The notes beneath the pieces are model-generated. The model searched no databases, was not told the DNA's origin, and was given only the letters and a program-made list of their open reading frames with translations. The translations under genes and the position numbers were made by a program. DNA of 64,000 bases. Source: JAWRCU01 sp033542235. GTDB lineage: Bacteria; Pseudomonadota; Alphaproteobacteria; Rhizobiales; Rhizobiaceae. The DNA lies in NCBI RefSeq assembly GCF_033542235.1, contig NZ_JAWRCU010000023.1, positions 11,276-75,275 on the forward strand, given 5' to 3'. This document shows, one piece after another, positions 25,453 to 34,884 of the stretch; the first letter of the stretch is position 1; every line of letters starts with the position of its first letter.

Positions 25453-27000
25453 CTAACCGCCAAGATCGAGCGCCGCGGTGAGGTCACCGAGCGGCGGTTG
25501 GCCGTTGGCCCTCAGCGCCGCGTCGCGTGCGGTGAGCCCATCCAGCATCGGCAGTCGATAGCGCGCGGTGATCAGCCGCAGGATCGAGGTCGTGTCGTAT
25601 TCGGTGTGGTCGACCGTGCCCTTCTTTGCGAAGGGCGACACGATGATCGTCGGAATGCGGTTACCCGGGCCGAAGCGGTCTGCCTTCGGCGGCGCTACAT
25701 GATCCCAGAACCCGCCATTCTCGTCATAGGTGACGATGACCACCATGCCCGGCCATTGTGGGCTCTTTTCCAGATGCGAGACGACGTCGGCGATGTGCTG
25801 GTCGCCGGAGAGGACGTCGGTATAGCCGGCATGCTCGTTGAGATTGCCTTGCGGCTTGTAGAACGTGACCGCAGGCAGCTTGCCGGCATCGACATCGGCC
25901 AGGAACGCGGCGCCGTCCATGCCGCCGTCCTTGAGATGCTCGGCGCGCGCCGGCGTGCCAGGCGCCATATTGGCGAAATAGTTGAAGGGCTGATGATGAT
26001 ATTGGAAATTCGGGACCGGCGTTGCGTTCTTCCCGTCGAGCGCAGCCTGCCAGGCACCGGCATACCACGCCCACGGAATGCCTTTCTGGGTGAGACGATC
26101 GCCGATATTGGCCATCTTCTGGGGCGGCAGAGTGGTCGGCTTGGCCGGATCGGCGTAAGCGGGGTCGCTGCCGTCAGCCGGCTTGTTGCCGCTAGGCTGG
26201 TAAGGCGGCTGCATTGTGTTGACGGCGTAGAAATCGGGCGTGAGATTGCCGTCGGACACGAATTTCGGGATGCCTTCGAGCGCCGACTTCGGCGAGTCCG
26301 CGGCTACCGTCAAGGTCACGCCGTCCTGGTCCACCGCCGCGATGGTCGGCTTGGCCGGGCTCTTGTCGGCATCGGGGTAGCTCGGCGCGCAGGCGCAGAT
26401 CAGCACGAAGTGGTTGAGGAAAGAGCCGCCGAAGGCGCCCTGGAAGAAATTGTCGGCGAGCACGTATTTTTGCGCCACCTTCCACATGGGCAGCTTCGAG
26501 CCGTCATAGTGGCCCATCACCAGACCACCTGAATCGGCCCAGGCCACGAACTTGTCGTTCTTGCCACCGTCGATCTGCATCTGCTCCTGGTAGAAGCGAT
26601 GCCAGAGATCATGGGTGGCGATTGAGATCGGTTGGTTGAAGCCGTTCGGGTCGTCGATGGCGAAGACGGCGTTGGGCAGATGCGCCGACTGCTGCTCGGC
26701 TATCGCTGGGATGACGCCTTTGGCCGTAAGACCGCCCCACACCGGCGGCAGCTCGCTCAGCACCTTGCCGTCGCGATCGAGTTGCTGCGCCTGATCCGCT
26801 GAGACCACGTGAAGTCCGTTTGCGCCGGGAAAGCTGCCGTAAAGATTATCGAAGCTGCGGTTCTCCGCATAGATGACCACGATGTTGGAGATCTTCTCCA
26901 GGCTCGCTTGCTGGGCGAAAGCGCTACCGACGAGGCAGGCGAACGTGATGGCGGTCCCTGCCAGCAGGGAAGCTTCGGACAGCAATCTGGGGGTGTTCAT
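25453..27000 (-). CDS. Exported acid phosphatase / phospholipase C-family phosphoesterase
   Basis: 515 residues. Signal peptide about 1-29 (ITFACLVGSAFAQ). Alkaline-phosphatase-superfamily phosphoesterase of the AcpA / phospholipase C group: metal and nucleophile motif AENRSFDNLYGSFPGA near residues 46-61, and TYDENGGFWDHVAPP with the C-terminal Asp/His metal site. It would hydrolyse phosphomonoesters or phosphodiesters in the periplasm. The 213-bp upstream gap (27001-27213) shows no recognised regulatory site; a PHO box was looked for and not seen. Confidence 0.87.
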   Translation of the reverse strand: MNTPRLLSEASLLAGTAITFACLVGSAFAQQASLEKISNIVVIYAENRSFDNLYGSFPGANGLHVVSADQAQQLDRDGKVLSELPPVWGGLTAKGVIPAIAEQQSAHLPNAVFAIDDPNGFNQPISIATHDLWHRFYQEQMQIDGGKNDKFVAWADSGGLVMGHYDGSKLPMWKVAQKYVLADNFFQGAFGGSFLNHFVLICACAPSYPDADKSPAKPTIAAVDQDGVTLTVAADSPKSALEGIPKFVSDGNLTPDFYAVNTMQPPYQPSGNKPADGSDPAYADPAKPTTLPPQKMANIGDRLTQKGIPWAWYAGAWQAALDGKNATPVPNFQYHHQPFNYFANMAPGTPARAEHLKDGGMDGAAFLADVDAGKLPAVTFYKPQGNLNEHAGYTDVLSGDQHIADVVSHLEKSPQWPGMVVIVTYDENGGFWDHVAPPKADRFGPGNRIPTIIVSPFAKKGTVDHTEYDTTSILRLITARYRLPMLDGLTARDAALRANGQPPLGDLTAALDLGG

Positions 27001-27213
27001 GGCTCAGCCTCTTTTGCAGGCGAAAACCCATCTCTCGCGCAATGGCGAGGCCCCACCGCTCACCAGCATCAATGGCTACGGTAGCCTTTTAATGACATCG
27101 CACCGCTATGTGTCCTTGTCCAGGGCGGCCGTATGCATTGGTGATGCAGAGCTTTGCCGAAGAACAGTTGCGTTGCGATCGTTGTTGCAGCTGGAGATCC
27201 GCCGCTTAGTGTC

Positions 27214-27900
27214 TCAGGCGCCGGCGACAGCCGGCGGTTGTGACCAGCGGGCCGCAATCAGGCGATAGGGGATCAATGCGAAGACCGCGATCGCGAGCTT
27301 TACCGACAGGTCGCCGAGCGCCCAGGACACCCAGCGCGGCGCTTCCATGGAAAGCGCGCCGAACAGCGGCGCGCTCTCCAGCGCGAAGGCGTCCTCCGGG
27401 CCGACAAAGGCGAACAGCGCCGCAAAGGCTATCGAGAAGAAGATCGCCGTGTCTAGCACCGAGCCTGCGAGCGAAGCAAAGACCGGCGCCCGCCACCAGG
27501 ACTGGCGCCTGAGATGATTGAACACCGTCACGTCGAGTAGCTGGCCGATCAGGAAAGCCGTGCCCGAAGCTGCTGCGATGCGCACCAGCCGGCCGGCAGC
27601 CGTCTCGAACTCGACGAGCCCGAAACGATGGAGCAATGGCGGAAAGACGATCGAGCAGATCACAGCCGTCATGAAGCCGACGAAGACGACGCGGCGCGCA
27701 ACGAGCGGGCCGTAGCGACGGTTCGCAAGGTCGGTGATCAGGAAGGAGAACGGGTAGGTGAATGCGCCCCAGGTCAGAATATCCGCGAGCGCGAGGCCGC
27801 CAAGTGTGCCTTGCATCGGAAACTGCACGAGCACATTGGAGGCCACGACGACCAGCGCCATGGCGACGACAAACGGGATATAGGCGGAGGGCCGATTCAT
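27214..27900 (-). CDS. yhhQ: Queuosine precursor transporter YhhQ
   Basis: 228 residues from the ATG at 27900. VUT family inner-membrane protein with about six helices that imports queuosine precursors (preQ0/preQ1) for tRNA modification. Recognised from SNVLVQFPMQG, LTWGAFTYPFSFLITDLANRRYGP and DTAIFFSIAF. The 38-residue longer frame starts within what looks like a riboswitch leader and was rejected. The leader has a candidate preQ1-I aptamer that ends on the start codon. Confidence 0.92.
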   Translation of the reverse strand: MNRPSAYIPFVVAMALVVVASNVLVQFPMQGTLGGLALADILTWGAFTYPFSFLITDLANRRYGPLVARRVVFVGFMTAVICSIVFPPLLHRFGLVEFETAAGRLVRIAAASGTAFLIGQLLDVTVFNHLRRQSWWRAPVFASLAGSVLDTAIFFSIAFAALFAFVGPEDAFALESAPLFGALSMEAPRWVSWALGDLSVKLAIAVFALIPYRLIAARWSQPPAVAGA

Positions 27901-27928
27901 TTTTTTATCCTGGGTGATGGAACCAGTT
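27898..27928 (-). promoter_or_regulatory. Candidate preQ1-I riboswitch controlling yhhQ
   Basis: On the minus strand the 31 nt before and including the yhhQ ATG have the layout of the class I preQ1 aptamer: GGTTC, short loop, ACCC, a few bases, then ATAAAAAAA. P1 would be CTGG (27926-27923) with CCAG (27913-27910); the pseudoknot P2 pairs CAT in the loop (27919-27917) with the start codon ATG (27900-27898). The only ribosome-binding-site candidate, AGGA (27911-27908), overlaps P1. Ligand binding would hide both start signals. A perfect hairpin with CGCAAG/CTTGCG stem lies just upstream. Confidence 0.78.
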
Positions 27929-28058
27929 GGGGTCGCAAGTTCAGCAGCTTGCGCGCGACCGGACGCAAAACCGGCGCCCAGATTTGCTGATCGCGCCGGG
28001 CGGCAGAAACCCACTCACACTTGGAATTCTGGAAGCCGGCGAGGCCGGGAGCGGCCGA

Positions 28059-28355
28059 TCAGGCTGCCGGCTGCTCGGCGAGCTTCTTGGCGACCTGCTT
28101 CTTCAGCAGGCGGGCGCGCTGCGAGAGCTCGGCTGCGTCGGCCTTGATCAAGAAGGCGTCGAGACCGCCGCGATGCTCGACCGAACGCAGTGCGTTGGCC
28201 GAAATGCGCAGCCTGACATTGCGATTCAGCGCCTCTGAAATCAGCGTCACGTTGACGAGGTTCGGCAGGAAGCGGCGCTTGGTCTTGTTGTTGGCGTGGC
28301 TGACGTTATTGCCGGTCAGCACCGCCTTGCCGGTCAGTTCACATTCGCGCGACAT
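28059..28355 (-). CDS. rpmB: 50S ribosomal protein L28
   Basis: 98 residues. Component of the large ribosomal subunit. Recognised from the start MSRECELTGKAVLTGNNVSH and the conserved NNKTKRRFLPNL. The long C-terminal part (SQRARLLKKQVAKKLAE) is the alphaproteobacterial form. It lacks the zinc Cys pairs found in some L28 paralogues. Divergent from the DUF3108 gene, with 258 bp between starts and no recognised motif there. Confidence 0.97.
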   Translation of the reverse strand: MSRECELTGKAVLTGNNVSHANNKTKRRFLPNLVNVTLISEALNRNVRLRISANALRSVEHRGGLDAFLIKADAAELSQRARLLKKQVAKKLAEQPAA

Positions 28356-28613
28356 TTTTCACGTACCTTATCGTTCAAAGCCGTATTCCAAAGCGATATG
28401 CCCGCAACGTATCGGCGCGCGGCATTCTTTGGCGGCCCTATGGGAAAAGTCGGCGTTCCATAGTGACATTTGCCGGCTGCGTCAAGCCGGGCGGGGCGCC
28501 GCCTTGATTTCCACAAAGCCGCCGGAATGCGGCCATACGGAACGTTCTTGAAGGGAAATGAGGCTGGCGGCTAGCGTTCGAATTCACGGCATCGGCAGCC
28601 GACAGAGCATCAT

Positions 28614-29405
28614 ATGGCATTTCGACTTTCGGCAATAGCCTTTGTCGCAGGACTGGCGCTGCCGCTCTCGGCAACAGCGGCCGTCGAGCCCGTGCAGACC
28701 TTCTCGGCCGACTATTCGGTTACCTTCTTCGGGTTCACCGTTGCGCGCTCGAGCTTCGTCACCAGGATCGGAACCGATCGCTACGATGTCGACGGCTCCG
28801 TGGAGAGCGACGGGCTTGCGAGCTTTTTCTACGATACGACCGCGAAAACCAAGGTCTCCGGCCGGATCGACAAGGGCCAGCTGTCGCCCGAGGTCTACTC
28901 CGTCAACTATGTCTATGGCGAAAAGTCGAAGAGGACGTCGCTGCAGTTCGCCAAAGGCAACGTAGTAAAGGTCTCCAACTCGCCGCCCTTGCCGCCACGC
29001 CGTGCCGACTGGGTGCCGGTCGGCGCGAAGGAGCTGGAGGCGGTGCTCGATCCACTCACCGCCACTCTGATCAGGGCCAAGGACCTGCGGTCGGTCTGCG
29101 ATCACACGGCGAAGGCGTTCGACGGCGAACTGCGCGCTGACATGCAGCTCTCTTACGTCGACATCGCGCCTGTCTCGATCGGTGGGTATGAGGGCGATGC
29201 CGTCACCTGCGCCGGTCGCTTCAAGCCAGTCGCTGGCTATCATCGCGGCAACAAGTCGCTCAACTATCTCTCGACGAAGAGCCGAATTCTGGTGAAGTTT
29301 GCAGAGCTCGGCAAAACCGGCATATATGCGCCAATTCAGGCGAGCGTGAGCACCAGGGTCGGCACCGTCTCGATCCGCGCCAGGCGGCTCGAAGCATCGC
29401 GGTAG
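28614..29405 (+). CDS. DUF3108 exported protein
   Basis: 263 residues. Signal peptide about 1-22 (GLALPLSATA). The body matches the DUF3108 family by its strand-rich pattern (YSVTFFGFTVARSSF, YDVDGSVESDG, FFYDTTAKTKVSG) and length. Function is unknown; the family is found in the periplasm or outer membrane of proteobacteria and is usually next to rpmB in rhizobia, as here. Confidence 0.85.
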   Translation: MAFRLSAIAFVAGLALPLSATAAVEPVQTFSADYSVTFFGFTVARSSFVTRIGTDRYDVDGSVESDGLASFFYDTTAKTKVSGRIDKGQLSPEVYSVNYVYGEKSKRTSLQFAKGNVVKVSNSPPLPPRRADWVPVGAKELEAVLDPLTATLIRAKDLRSVCDHTAKAFDGELRADMQLSYVDIAPVSIGGYEGDAVTCAGRFKPVAGYHRGNKSLNYLSTKSRILVKFAELGKTGIYAPIQASVSTRVGTVSIRARRLEASR

Positions 29406-29458
29406 CGCATGATCCCGCTGCCGTTCACGGGCGGCGTGTGCCGATGGGAACCATCTGT

Positions 29459-30349
29459 ATGGGACGTGCGACACTGATCGGGTTCTCGGCAGTCGCCATG
29501 TGGGCCCTGCTTGCGCTCTTCACGGGGGCGTCCGGCGCGGTGCCGCCATTCCTGCTCTCGGCGATGACCTTTGCCATCGGTACGTGCGTCGGGCTCGTTG
29601 CGCGGCTGGTATCGCCTCCGAAGGAACGATCGAAAATCCCGGCCCAGGTCTGGCTGATCGGAATCGCCGGGCTGTTCGGCTATCACTTCTTCTACTTCAC
29701 CGCTTTGCGTAACGCGCCGGCCGTAGAGGCAAGCCTGATCGCCTATCTCTGGCCGCTCTTCATCGTGCTGGGTTCGGCGCTGATGCCCGGCGAAAGGCTC
29801 GCCTGGTATCACGTCGCCGGCGCGGTTCTCGGCCTGGCCGGTACGATGCTCATCGTCACAAAGGGTGGCGGCGTCTCCTTCGAGAGCCGTTATGCCTTCG
29901 GCTACGCCATGGCTGGCGTCTGCGCCTTCATCTGGTCGGCCTATTCGCTGCTGTCGCGACGCTTTCCGGCGGTGCCGACCAGCGTCGTGACATGGTTTTG
30001 CGCCGCGACCTCGGCGCTTTCGCTGATCTGCCATTTCGCGCTGGAACAGACCGTGCTGCCTGAAACCGCCGGACAGTGGCTGGCCGTGCTCGGCCTCGGC
30101 CTGATGCCGGTTGGCGCCGCCTTCTATGCCTGGGATCACGGCGTGAAGCGCGGCAACATCCAGGTGCTGGGCGCGGCCAGCTATGCCGCGCCCCTGATCT
30201 CCACCCTGGTGCTGATGGCAACGGGTTTTGCAGAGCCCAGCCTCACCATCTTCGCCGCCTGTCTGCTGATCACGGGTGGGGCGGTGCTCGCCGCGAAGAA
30301 CCTGCTGTTCGGCCAACGCACAGCGGTAGCGAGCGGGGCGGGCGCCTGA
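29459..30349 (+). CDS. EamA family (DMT) transporter
   Basis: About 296 residues and ten predicted helices in two EamA halves (about 1-140 and 150-290; LIAYLWPLFIVLG in the first, AASYAAPLISTLVL in the second). Start ambiguous: ATG at 29438, 29444 or 29459. The last was chosen because the hydrophobic segment begins soon after it. Substrate unknown (amino acid or metabolite efflux is usual). It converges on gloB across a 7-bp-unit palindrome. Confidence 0.85.
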   Translation: MGRATLIGFSAVAMWALLALFTGASGAVPPFLLSAMTFAIGTCVGLVARLVSPPKERSKIPAQVWLIGIAGLFGYHFFYFTALRNAPAVEASLIAYLWPLFIVLGSALMPGERLAWYHVAGAVLGLAGTMLIVTKGGGVSFESRYAFGYAMAGVCAFIWSAYSLLSRRFPAVPTSVVTWFCAATSALSLICHFALEQTVLPETAGQWLAVLGLGLMPVGAAFYAWDHGVKRGNIQVLGAASYAAPLISTLVLMATGFAEPSLTIFAACLLITGGAVLAAKNLLFGQRTAVASGAGA

Positions 30350-30355
30350 CGACGA

Positions 30356-30460
30356 GCGAGTAGCGAATAGTGAGTAGCGAATAGGGAGACTTGGTGACAG
30401 TGAGCAGGTCCTAGAAGGTTTCCTAATCCCTACTCGCTATTCGCTATTTCCTACTCGCTG
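30356..30460. repeat. 7-bp-unit inverted repeat element B1
   Basis: Left arm 30356-30388 reads as four to five GARTAGY units (GAGTAGC, GAATAGT, GAGTAGC, GAATAGG). Right arm 30427-30460 reads as the complementary units TACTCGC, TATTCGC. Spacer about 38 nt. It begins 6 nt after the EamA-transporter stop, between convergent genes. Confidence 0.88.
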
Positions 30461-30493
30461 TAAGGCTCCGATCCCGCCTCTGCCAGCTCGAAG

Positions 30494-31261
30494 TCAGAAT
30501 ACGTCCTTGCGCTTGCGGATCTCCGCAAAGACTTCCACGTCGGACGCATTCTCCATTCCGAGATTGCGGCGGATCACCGGGTCGTGCCAGCGCAGGAACG
30601 GGTTGGTCGAAAGTTCCAGCCCGATCGTGGTCGGCAGCGTCATCTTGCTTTCAGCGCGCAGCCTGTCGACTTCGGCCGCGCGCTCCTTCAACGCCGAGTT
30701 CGTCGGATCGACGGTAAGCGCGAAGCGCGCATTGGCTTGCGTATATTCGTGGCCGCAATAGACCTTGGTTTCGAGCGGTAGCGCCGCGAGTCGTTTCAGC
30801 GATTCGAACATCACCGGCGGTTTGCATTCGAGCAGGCGGCCGCAGCCGATGGCGAACAACGTGTCGGCGGCAAACAGCACGCCCGAATCGGGGAAGAGAT
30901 AGGAGACATGGCCGGCCGTATGCCCGGGCGTCTCCATCACCCTGATCTTTTCGCGCCCGAAGGGGATGGTGTCGCCCTCGGCGACCGTCTCGTCGATACC
31001 GGGGATCTTCGCGGCCTCCTTTTTCGGGCCGATGATTGTCAGGTTCAGCTTCTGCTTCAGCGCGAGGTTCGCCTCGACATGATCGCCGTGGTGATGGGTG
31101 ACGATGAGCAGGTCCGGCTTCCAGCCCGTGCGGGCGATCGCGTCCTGGATCGGGGCCTCCTCCGGCGCGTCGACGAGGAGCGTGCGGCCGCTTTCATCGT
31201 CATGGACAAGCACGCCGAAATTGTCGCTGCGGCAGATGAATTGCTCGATGCGGACGGCCAT
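30494..31261 (-). CDS. gloB: Hydroxyacylglutathione hydrolase (glyoxalase II)
   Basis: 255 residues from the ATG at 31261; the frame to 31336 lacks support. Metallo-beta-lactamase fold enzyme that hydrolyses S-lactoylglutathione to lactate and glutathione in methylglyoxal detoxification. Metal motif THHHGDH at 55-61 and further ligands at GHTAGH and FAADTLF; the C-terminal glutathione-binding region contains YCGHEYTQANARFA. Divergent from the methyltransferase gene with RIME-like repeats between. Confidence 0.94.
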   Translation of the reverse strand: MAVRIEQFICRSDNFGVLVHDDESGRTLLVDAPEEAPIQDAIARTGWKPDLLIVTHHHGDHVEANLALKQKLNLTIIGPKKEAAKIPGIDETVAEGDTIPFGREKIRVMETPGHTAGHVSYLFPDSGVLFAADTLFAIGCGRLLECKPPVMFESLKRLAALPLETKVYCGHEYTQANARFALTVDPTNSALKERAAEVDRLRAESKMTLPTTIGLELSTNPFLRWHDPVIRRNLGMENASDVEVFAEIRKRKDVF

Positions 31262-31394
31262 CGCTGATCTCCTGTTCTTGCGGCGGACGATAGGGCGGTC
31301 GACCCTGGCTGTTACCCGCTTTCCTGAACGCGTCAAGCTTCACAATCGGGGCGGGATGAAGAGCCGTCGTTCATCCTGGTCTAACATTTGGTTT

Positions 31395-31525
31395 TTGCAG
31401 CATGATCTCATCCGAAAACTCTGCAACTTTTTGCTGCGCTGACCTTCGGTTCGGGATCACGGTGCTTGGTTTCTGCAGCATGATCTTATCCGAAAAGTCT
31501 GCAACTTTTCGGGATCATGCTGTAG
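31395..31525. repeat. RIME-like palindrome, two tandem copies
   Basis: Copy 1 (31395-31459) and copy 2 (31473-31525) both begin TGCAGCATGATCT[TC]ATCCGAAA. Copy 2 folds as GCATGATC ... CCGAAAAGT-CTGCA-ACTTTTCGG-GATCATGC. The whole 273-bp gap between gloB and the methyltransferase (31262-31534) is mostly this. Similar to rhizobial intergenic mosaic elements (RIME) by layout. Confidence 0.85.
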
Positions 31526-31534
31526 CGTCTCTTC

Positions 31535-32415
<881 letters not shown>

Positions 32416-32428
<13 letters not shown>

Positions 32429-33342
32429 TTCCCAATCTTCTCCACGTCATAAGGCGCGGTTTGGTAGACTTGGTTGATCCAATTGCCGAAGAGCAGATGT
32501 GCGTGCGAGCGCCAGCGGTTGAGCGGCGGCCGGCTTGGATTGTCTTCGGGAAAATATCCGTGCGGCACCTCGATCGGCGTGCCGGCGGCTACGTCGCGGT
32601 CATACTCTTCCTTGAGCGACGTGGAGTCGTATTCGATGTGGTTGAACATATAGAGCCGGTTGCCGGTCTTTTCGGCAATCAGGCTGGGCCCGGTTTCATC
32701 TGAATCCATGAGCATCTCCAGGCCCGAGCCGGCAGGAATGTCGGCGGCTCGCACCTCCGTCCAGCGCGAAACAGGAATGGCGAAGTCGTCCGAGAAGCCG
32801 GCGAGATAGGGCGAGGCCGGAGCGTTGTTGCGATGGCGGAAGACGCCGAAGGCCTTTTTCTCAAGCGTATGTTTGGGAACGCCATGGAAATACCGGGCTG
32901 CCGCCATTGCTCCCCAGCAGATGAAGAAGGAGGAATGGACGTGGGACGTGGTCCAATCGAAGATGCGCGTCAGCTCGTCCCAATAGGTGACCTCCTCGAA
33001 GGGCAGGAGCTCGATGGGCGCGCCGGTCACGATAAACCCATCGAATCTGCGCCCCGCTACCTCCTCCCACGTCTGGTAGAAGGAGATGAGATGGTCCTCC
33101 GGCGTGTTCTTGGCCTTGTGATTGCCGATGCGCACCAAGGTCAGTTCCACCTGAAGGGGCGTGGCGCCGATCAGCCGTGCGAACTGCGTCTCCGTGCGGA
33201 TCTTGTTGGGCATGAGGTTCAAGAGCCCGATCTGCAGCGGACGAATATCCTGCCGCAGCGCCGTCCGTTCGTCCATCACCGATACGCCCTCGCGCACGAG
33301 CACGTCGTGGGCGGGAAGCTGATTGGGAATTTTGATAGGCAT
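32416..33342 (-). CDS. metA: Homoserine O-acyltransferase MetA (probable acetyltransferase)
   Basis: 308 residues. Activates homoserine for methionine synthesis. The catalytic Cys 142 (FICWGAMAA), His 235 and Glu 237 (FNHIEYD) match E. coli MetA numbering exactly. Residue 111 is Glu (GAPIELLPFEEV), the side chain known to favour acetyl-CoA over succinyl-CoA in this family, so the product is probably O-acetylhomoserine. The C-terminal residues NSE and the stop are from repeat B2. It is controlled by a SAM-II riboswitch and terminator upstream. Confidence 0.95.
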
Positions 33343-33360
33343 GCGTAAGCTCTAAACAAC

Positions 33361-33390
33361 AAAAAACCGGCGGCGAAAGTCGCAACCGGT
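33361..33390 (-). terminator. Intrinsic terminator in the metA leader
   Basis: On the minus strand ACCGGTTGCGA-CTT-TCGCCGCCGGT forms an 11-bp stem with one mismatch, followed by TTTTTTGTTGTTT. It lies between the SAM-II aptamer and the metA start, so transcription can stop before metA. GACCGG at its left foot is complementary to CCGGTC in the aptamer, a possible alternative pairing for anti-termination. Confidence 0.85.
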
Positions 33391-33416
33391 CCAAATGGCC
33401 TCTGGGCCTTACGGTC

Positions 33417-33467
33417 CTTTAGCGACTTCTTTAACGTGGCTGCAAGCCGACCGGCCAAATCACCACG
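33417..33467 (-). promoter_or_regulatory. SAM-II riboswitch
   Basis: Minus-strand sequence matches the conserved core of the alphaproteobacterial metA (SAM-II) motif: CGTGGTGATTTGGCCGG, then CGGCTTGCAGCCACGTTAA, then AAGTCGCTAAA. P1 pairs CGTGG with CCACG; the 3' A-rich strand forms the pseudoknot. SAM binding should reduce metA expression. Confidence 0.96.
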
Positions 33468-33555
33468 GAACACTGCACATTTAGAGCCGCCAAACCTTTG
33501 CGTCAACAAGGAAGCTTTGCTAGACGCATCGCACATCCTGACAGAGAGTCTTCCC

Positions 33556-34659
33556 GTGAACAAACCGTTGCGCCCCTTGCCGAAAACCGGCGTCCTGGAC
33601 ATCGCACCCTACGTGCCCGGCAAGAGCACCGCGCCTGCCGGTGTCGCGAAGGTCCATAAGCTCTCGTCCAATGAGAACCCGCTCGGCGCCTCGCCAGCGG
33701 CGATCGAGGCAGTGAAGAAGCTTGCCGCCAAGATGGAGTTTTATCCCGACGGCTCGGCGCAGCGGCTGCGCCAGGCGATCGGCGCCGCGCATGGGCTCAA
33801 TCCCGACAACATCGTCTGCTCGAACGGCTCCGACGAAATCATCGGGCTTTTAGCGCAGACCTATCTCGGGCCGGGCGACGAGGGCATCATCACCGAGCAT
33901 GGCTTCCTCGTCTATCGCAATTACATCCAGGCGGCGAGCGCCGTCCCGGTCGTGGCCAAGGAAAGCAACGAGCGCGCCGATGTCGACGCCATCCTCGCGG
34001 CGGTCACCGACAGAACGAAGATCGTCTTCCTTGCTAACCCGAACAACCCGACCGGCACCTATCTCCCGTTCGAGGAGGTGCGCCGGCTGCATTCGGCGCT
34101 GCCGAAAAGCGTGCTCCTGCTGCTCGACGCGGCCTACGCGGAATATGTCCGCCGCAACGACTACGAGGCCGGAATCGAGCTTGTCTCGTCGTCCGAGAAC
34201 GTCGTTATGACGCGCACCTTCTCGAAGGTGCATGGGCTAGGCGGGATGCGCATCGGCTGGGTCTATGCGCCCGGCCATATCGTAGATGCACTGAACCGCA
34301 TGCGCGGGCCGTTCAACGTCAACGCCGCCGCGATCGAGGCTGGCGTCGCCGCAATGGGCGACCGGGACCATGTCGAGGCGAGTGTCGCGCACAATAGCGA
34401 GTGGCTGCCCTGGGTGGTGGCGGAGCTCACCACGCTCGGCCTGAGAGTCACTCCGAGTGTCGGCAATTTCGTGCTCGTTCATTTCCTGGACGACGGCAAG
34501 CACACGGCGGAAGTGGCCGACGATTATCTCACCCAGCGTGGCTATATCCTGCGGCGCGTCTCGGCCTACGGCTTTCCGAATGCCCTGCGCATGACGGTCG
34601 GCACCGAAGAGGCCAATCGTGGCGTCATTTCGGCTCTTTCTGAATTCTTGAAGAGCTGA
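33556..34659 (+). CDS. hisC: Histidinol-phosphate / aromatic aminotransferase
   Basis: 367 residues from a GTG at 33556, which follows AGAGAG; an upstream frame to 33436 runs through the SAM-II leader on the other strand and was rejected. PLP-dependent aminotransferase with Schiff-base Lys 224 (RTFSKVHGLGG), ANPNNPTG at 160-167 and DAAYAEY. Followed by prephenate dehydrogenase, which suggests a role in tyrosine/phenylalanine synthesis as well as histidine. Divergent from metA. Confidence 0.92.
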   Translation: MNKPLRPLPKTGVLDIAPYVPGKSTAPAGVAKVHKLSSNENPLGASPAAIEAVKKLAAKMEFYPDGSAQRLRQAIGAAHGLNPDNIVCSNGSDEIIGLLAQTYLGPGDEGIITEHGFLVYRNYIQAASAVPVVAKESNERADVDAILAAVTDRTKIVFLANPNNPTGTYLPFEEVRRLHSALPKSVLLLLDAAYAEYVRRNDYEAGIELVSSSENVVMTRTFSKVHGLGGMRIGWVYAPGHIVDALNRMRGPFNVNAAAIEAGVAAMGDRDHVEASVAHNSEWLPWVVAELTTLGLRVTPSVGNFVLVHFLDDGKHTAEVADDYLTQRGYILRRVSAYGFPNALRMTVGTEEANRGVISALSEFLKS

Positions 34660-34680
34660 TTGAGAGTTCGGAACAGATGT

Positions 34681-34863
34681 CGCGCCCCTTCGCGCCCCCC
34701 TCTGTCCTGCCGGACATCTCCCCCACAAGGGGGGAGATTGCGCCTTCACCTATGATTTCGCCAATCTCCAAGGATGGCGGTTGGCGAAACCAAAGCGGCC
34801 GGCCAATCTCCCCCCTTGTGGGGGAGATGTCCGGCAGGACAGAGGGGGGCGCGAAGGGGCGCG
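34681..34863. repeat. Perfect 60-bp inverted repeat between hisC and tyrC
   Basis: The left arm 34681-34740 and right arm 34804-34863 are exact reverse complements (60 of 60), with a 63-nt spacer that holds its own hairpin (TTCGCCAA ... TTGGCGAA, about 34756-34788). Both arms contain CCACAAGGGGGGAG, the core of a rhizobial intergenic repeat. Reading frames across it give the well-known false tail SPPLWGRCPAGQRG. No T tract. Confidence 0.95.
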
Positions 34864-34884
34864 GTCGTCTCCGCCATTCCATCA

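Noticed and set aside
33436..33555. N-terminal extension of the hisC-like gene
   Set aside because: It lies over the SAM-II aptamer of the opposite strand; the GTG at 33556 has a ribosome site and matches family length.
34774..34884. N-terminal extension of tyrC reading SPPLWGRCPAGQRG
   Set aside because: It is a translation of the right arm of the perfect 60-bp inverted repeat, a known source of false protein tails in rhizobial annotations.
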